DNA from: Asaia lannensis NBRC 102526
GTDB taxonomy: Bacteria > Pseudomonadota > Alphaproteobacteria > Acetobacterales > Acetobacteraceae
Assembly (NCBI RefSeq): GCF_024054035.1
Contig: NZ_JAMXQU010000006.1
Span: 1-64,000, forward strand
Direction of reading: 5' to 3'
DNA: 64,000 nt
Shown here: positions 62,096 to 64,000 of the stretch, one piece after another
Position numbering within the stretch: the stretch's first letter is position 1
How the letters are laid out: the number at the start of each line of letters is the position of its first letter
Program-made: the position numbers and the translations under genes
The notes under the pieces: model-generated
The model's input: only the letters and a program-made list of their open reading frames with translations
The model's database searches: none
Told to the model about the DNA's origin: nothing

Positions 62096-63247
62096 TTACT
62101 TTCCTTCGAAGAAGTCCTTGACCTTGGCGAAGAACCCCGTGTGCTCGGGATTGGCCTTTTCCTGGTCCTGAGCCTCACCGGCTTCGGCCTCGAAAGCTTC
62201 GAGCAGTTCCCTCTGACGCGCACTGAGATGATGCGGCGTTTCTACGGCGACCTGGATATACATGTCGCCCCGTGCGCTTGAGCGCAGAACGGAGAACCCC
62301 TTGCCACGCAGACGGAAATTCTCGCCCGATTGCGTGCCGGCGGGGATTTTCACCTTGGCGCGACTTCCATCGATAACCGGCACCTCGATTTCAGTGCCAA
62401 GGGCAGCCTGCGTCATGCGCAGTGGAACGCGGCAATAGATATTGGCCCCGTCACGCTGGAAAATGTCGCTGACGCCGACAGACACATGCACATAGAGATC
62501 GCCCGGCTGCACACCGCTGCCACCGGCTTCACCCTCGCCTGTCAGGCGGATGCGCGTTCCGTCTTCGACACCTGCGGGAATGGCGATTTCAAGCGTGCGC
62601 GTTTCTTCTGTTGTGCCGCTGCCCTTGCAGCTCTTGCAGGGGTTGCGCACAACCTTGCCCGAGCCCTTGCAGGTCGGGCAGGGACGCTCGACCAGAAAGA
62701 AACCCTGCTGCGCACGAACGGCTCCTGCGCCATGACAGGTGGGGCAGGTCGCATCGCCGGGATTGCTGTCAGCCGAGCCTGTTCCGTGGCAGCTCTCGCA
62801 GGCCACGCGCGTACGGATCTCGACCGGCTTCTTCACACCCGTAAAGGCTTCCGAAAGCGTGATCTCGACCTGAACCTGAATATCGCTGCCGGTGCGGCGA
62901 CGCCCGCCACCACGGCGGCCGCCCATCATGTCACCGAACATCTCGAAAATGTCATCGAGGCCACCGCCCCCGAATCCACCTCCGAAACCGCCGCCGAACC
63001 CACCGCCCATACCGCCATTTTCAAAGGCGGCGTGGCCGAAGCGGTCATAGGCAGCGCGCTTTTGCTCGTCTTTCAGAACATCGTACGCTTCGTTGATTTC
63101 CTTGAACCTGTGTTCGGCTGTTTCATCCCCCGGGTTGCGGTCGGGGTGATAGCGCATGGCCTGTTTGCGATAGGCCTTTTTGAGCTCATCCGCAGAGGCG
63201 GTACGGGAGACTTCAAGAACAGCGTAGAAATCGATCTTGGTGGCCAT
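62096..63247 (-). CDS. dnaJ: Chaperone protein DnaJ
   Basis: DnaJ is the J-domain co-chaperone of DnaK. The 383-aa protein has the J-domain with MRYHPDRNPGD, a Gly/Phe-rich linker (GGMGGGFGGGFGGGFGGGG), the four zinc-finger repeats CESCHGTG, CPTCHGAG, CPTCKGSG and CKSCKGSG, and the C-terminal substrate-binding domain. The ATG at 63247 is 242 bases downstream of the dnaK stop, separated by two hairpins. Confidence 0.97.
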   Translation of the reverse strand: MATKIDFYAVLEVSRTASADELKKAYRKQAMRYHPDRNPGDETAEHRFKEINEAYDVLKDEQKRAAYDRFGHAAFENGGMGGGFGGGFGGGFGGGGLDDIFEMFGDMMGGRRGGGRRRTGSDIQVQVEITLSEAFTGVKKPVEIRTRVACESCHGTGSADSNPGDATCPTCHGAGAVRAQQGFFLVERPCPTCKGSGKVVRNPCKSCKGSGTTEETRTLEIAIPAGVEDGTRIRLTGEGEAGGSGVQPGDLYVHVSVGVSDIFQRDGANIYCRVPLRMTQAALGTEIEVPVIDGSRAKVKIPAGTQSGENFRLRGKGFSVLRSSARGDMYIQVAVETPHHLSARQRELLEAFEAEAGEAQDQEKANPEHTGFFAKVKDFFEGK

Positions 63248-63412
63248 GGGAGTCCTCGTCAGGAGATCCAGGGATCAGAAAAGCGGCCTGTAATGACCAG
63301 CGGGGGCAATGAGAGCATCACGGGGCGGAACCATCTAGATCAGGACGATCTCTGCCAGACTCATCCTGGCGATATCATCCATGGTGGTGCAGCCCCGAAG
63401 CAGAACGTCGAA

Positions 63413-63444
63413 ACGCCCGTCCTTCCCTGAGGAAGGACGGGCGT
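63413..63444 (-). terminator. Strong dnaK-dnaJ intergenic hairpin
   Basis: A 14-bp perfect stem (63413-63426 pairs with 63431-63444) has a CTGA tetraloop. On the minus strand it is followed by only a short TTTC, so it is probably a partial terminator that lowers dnaJ expression relative to dnaK, or an mRNA 3'-end stabiliser for dnaK. Confidence 0.6.
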
Positions 63445-63462
63445 CGAAAGCATCAGGCCTCA

Positions 63463-63480
63463 GGAGGGGCGAACCCCTCC
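63463..63480 (-). terminator. Second dnaK 3' hairpin
   Basis: GGAGGGG (63463-63469) and CCCCTCC (63474-63480) form a 7-bp stem around a CGAA tetraloop, 9 bases after the dnaK stop. It precedes the stronger hairpin at 63413-63444. Confidence 0.45.
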
Positions 63481-63489
63481 TTCGGGAGA

Positions 63490-64000
63490 TCAGTGCTTCT
63501 TGTTGTCGTCCACATCCTCGAAATCGGCATCGACGACGTTTTCGTCCTTGGCAGCATGAGCCTCGCCACCGGCGGCGCCTTCTTCTGCCTGACCGGAGGC
63601 ATAGGCTGCCTGACCGATCTTCATGGCCGACTGCGTCAGACGCTCGGTTGCAGACTTCAGTGCTTCGATGTCGCTGCCGTTCATGGCTTCACGCACGGCG
63701 GCTACAGCGGCTTCCGCTTCCGACTTGTCAGCGGCAGGAACCTTGTCACCGGCTTCCGTCAGCGACTTCTCGGTCTGATGGATCAGGGCTTCAGCGTTGT
63801 TGCGCTGATCGACCATTTCACGCTTGGCCTTGTCTGCCGTGGCATTGGCCTCGGCTTCCTTCACCATGCGGTCGATATCGGCTTCGGTCAGACCGCCAGA
63901 TGCCTGGATCTTGATCTGCTGTTCCTTGCCGGTCGCCTTGTCCTTGGCCGACACGTTGACGATACCGTTGGCATCGATGTCGAAGGTGACTTCGATCTGC
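63490..64000 (-). CDS. dnaK: Chaperone protein DnaK, C-terminal part (cut by window edge)
   Basis: The last 170 residues are present: the end of the substrate-binding beta-sandwich ([20 protein letters not shown]), then the alpha-helical lid ([19 protein letters not shown]), ending with an Ala/Gly-rich tail and the acidic [13 protein letters not shown] terminus typical of DnaK. The N-terminal ATPase lies outside the window. The next gene downstream is dnaJ. Confidence 0.97.
   Translation of the reverse strand, partial: QIEVTFDIDANGIVNVSAKDKATGKEQQIKIQASGGLTEADIDRMVKEAEANATADKAKREMVDQRNNAEALIHQTEKSLTEAGDKVPAADKSEAEAAVAAVREAMNGSDIEALKSATERLTQSAMKIGQAAYASGQAEEGAAGGEAHAAKDENVVDADFEDVDDNKKH

Overview
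This is a GC-rich window (apart from a few AT-rich islands) from the chromosome of an alphaproteobacterium, almost certainly an acetic acid bacterium (Acetobacteraceae). The main pointers are a complete pqqABCDE cluster with a 26-residue PqqA, an alphaproteobacterial hemE/hemJ pair, EtfA/EtfB with an ETF-ubiquinone oxidoreductase, and two copies of a short multi-hairpin intergenic repeat of the kind common in acetic acid bacteria. The genus cannot be fixed from sequence alone. I see no insertion sequences, prophage, CRISPR array or plasmid functions; nearly everything is chromosomal core or metabolic accessory DNA.

Layout. 0.03-14.7 kb: glutamine synthetase (glnA), a YbdL-type aminotransferase, periplasmic trehalase with long low-complexity ends, divergent MFS transporter, tldD, a tail-anchored HTH protein divergent from a YbiI-type zinc-finger protein that is translationally coupled to a secreted retropepsin-like protein lacking its catalytic Asp, a 2-hydroxyacid dehydrogenase, an MhpD-like hydratase, a membrane protein and YaiI. 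14.8-22.9 kb: DegP/HtrA, tadA, then a coupled run of a C26 glutamine amidotransferase, rluB and rsmD, followed by ftsK and an RluA-type synthase. 22.8-27.3 kb (minus): dTDP-L-rhamnose operon rfbBACD plus a GT2 glycosyltransferase, preceded by a very AT-rich (about 17% GC at its core) intergenic island. 27.7-38.5 kb (minus): MATE transporter, DUF885 peptidase, heavy-metal RND tripartite efflux system, AI-2E/PerM-like permease. 38.7-42.0 kb (plus): pqqABCDE. 42.1-44.4 kb (minus): hemJ, a HAD phosphatase, hemE. 44.4-44.7 kb: the hemE-maf intergenic region, which looks like a candidate chromosomal replication origin. 44.7-51.3 kb (plus): maf, tRNA-Ala(GGC), and a YtcA-MdtNOP-like efflux operon ending in a marR gene. 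51.4-55.8 kb: a two-gene ureide module (allantoate amidohydrolase plus ureidoglycine-glyoxylate aminotransferase type), then a FAD monooxygenase divergent from tetR. 55.9-64 kb (minus): etfQO-etfB-etfA, metK-trmB (trmB apparently starting at CTG), and dnaK-dnaJ-dapB.

How they fit together. PQQ feeds the periplasmic dehydrogenases typical of acetic acid bacteria; EtfAB and EtfQO feed electrons into ubiquinone; the RND, MATE and MdtNOP-type exporters handle metals and toxic compounds; the rhamnose operon supplies surface polysaccharide. Translational coupling by 1-4 nt stop/start overlaps is pervasive (rfb, pqq, mdt-like, hemJ/HAD, rluB/rsmD, cus-like genes), which helped decide many starts.

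The observations most worth a second look are the candidate oriC with eleven GTAC tetramers in 216 bp, the CTG-initiated trmB, the coupled zinc-finger/pseudo-retropepsin pair with a divergent membrane-anchored HTH gene and a three-copy GCTCTTGCC operator-like cluster, the dispersed multi-hairpin repeat, and the AT-rich island in front of the rhamnose operon.
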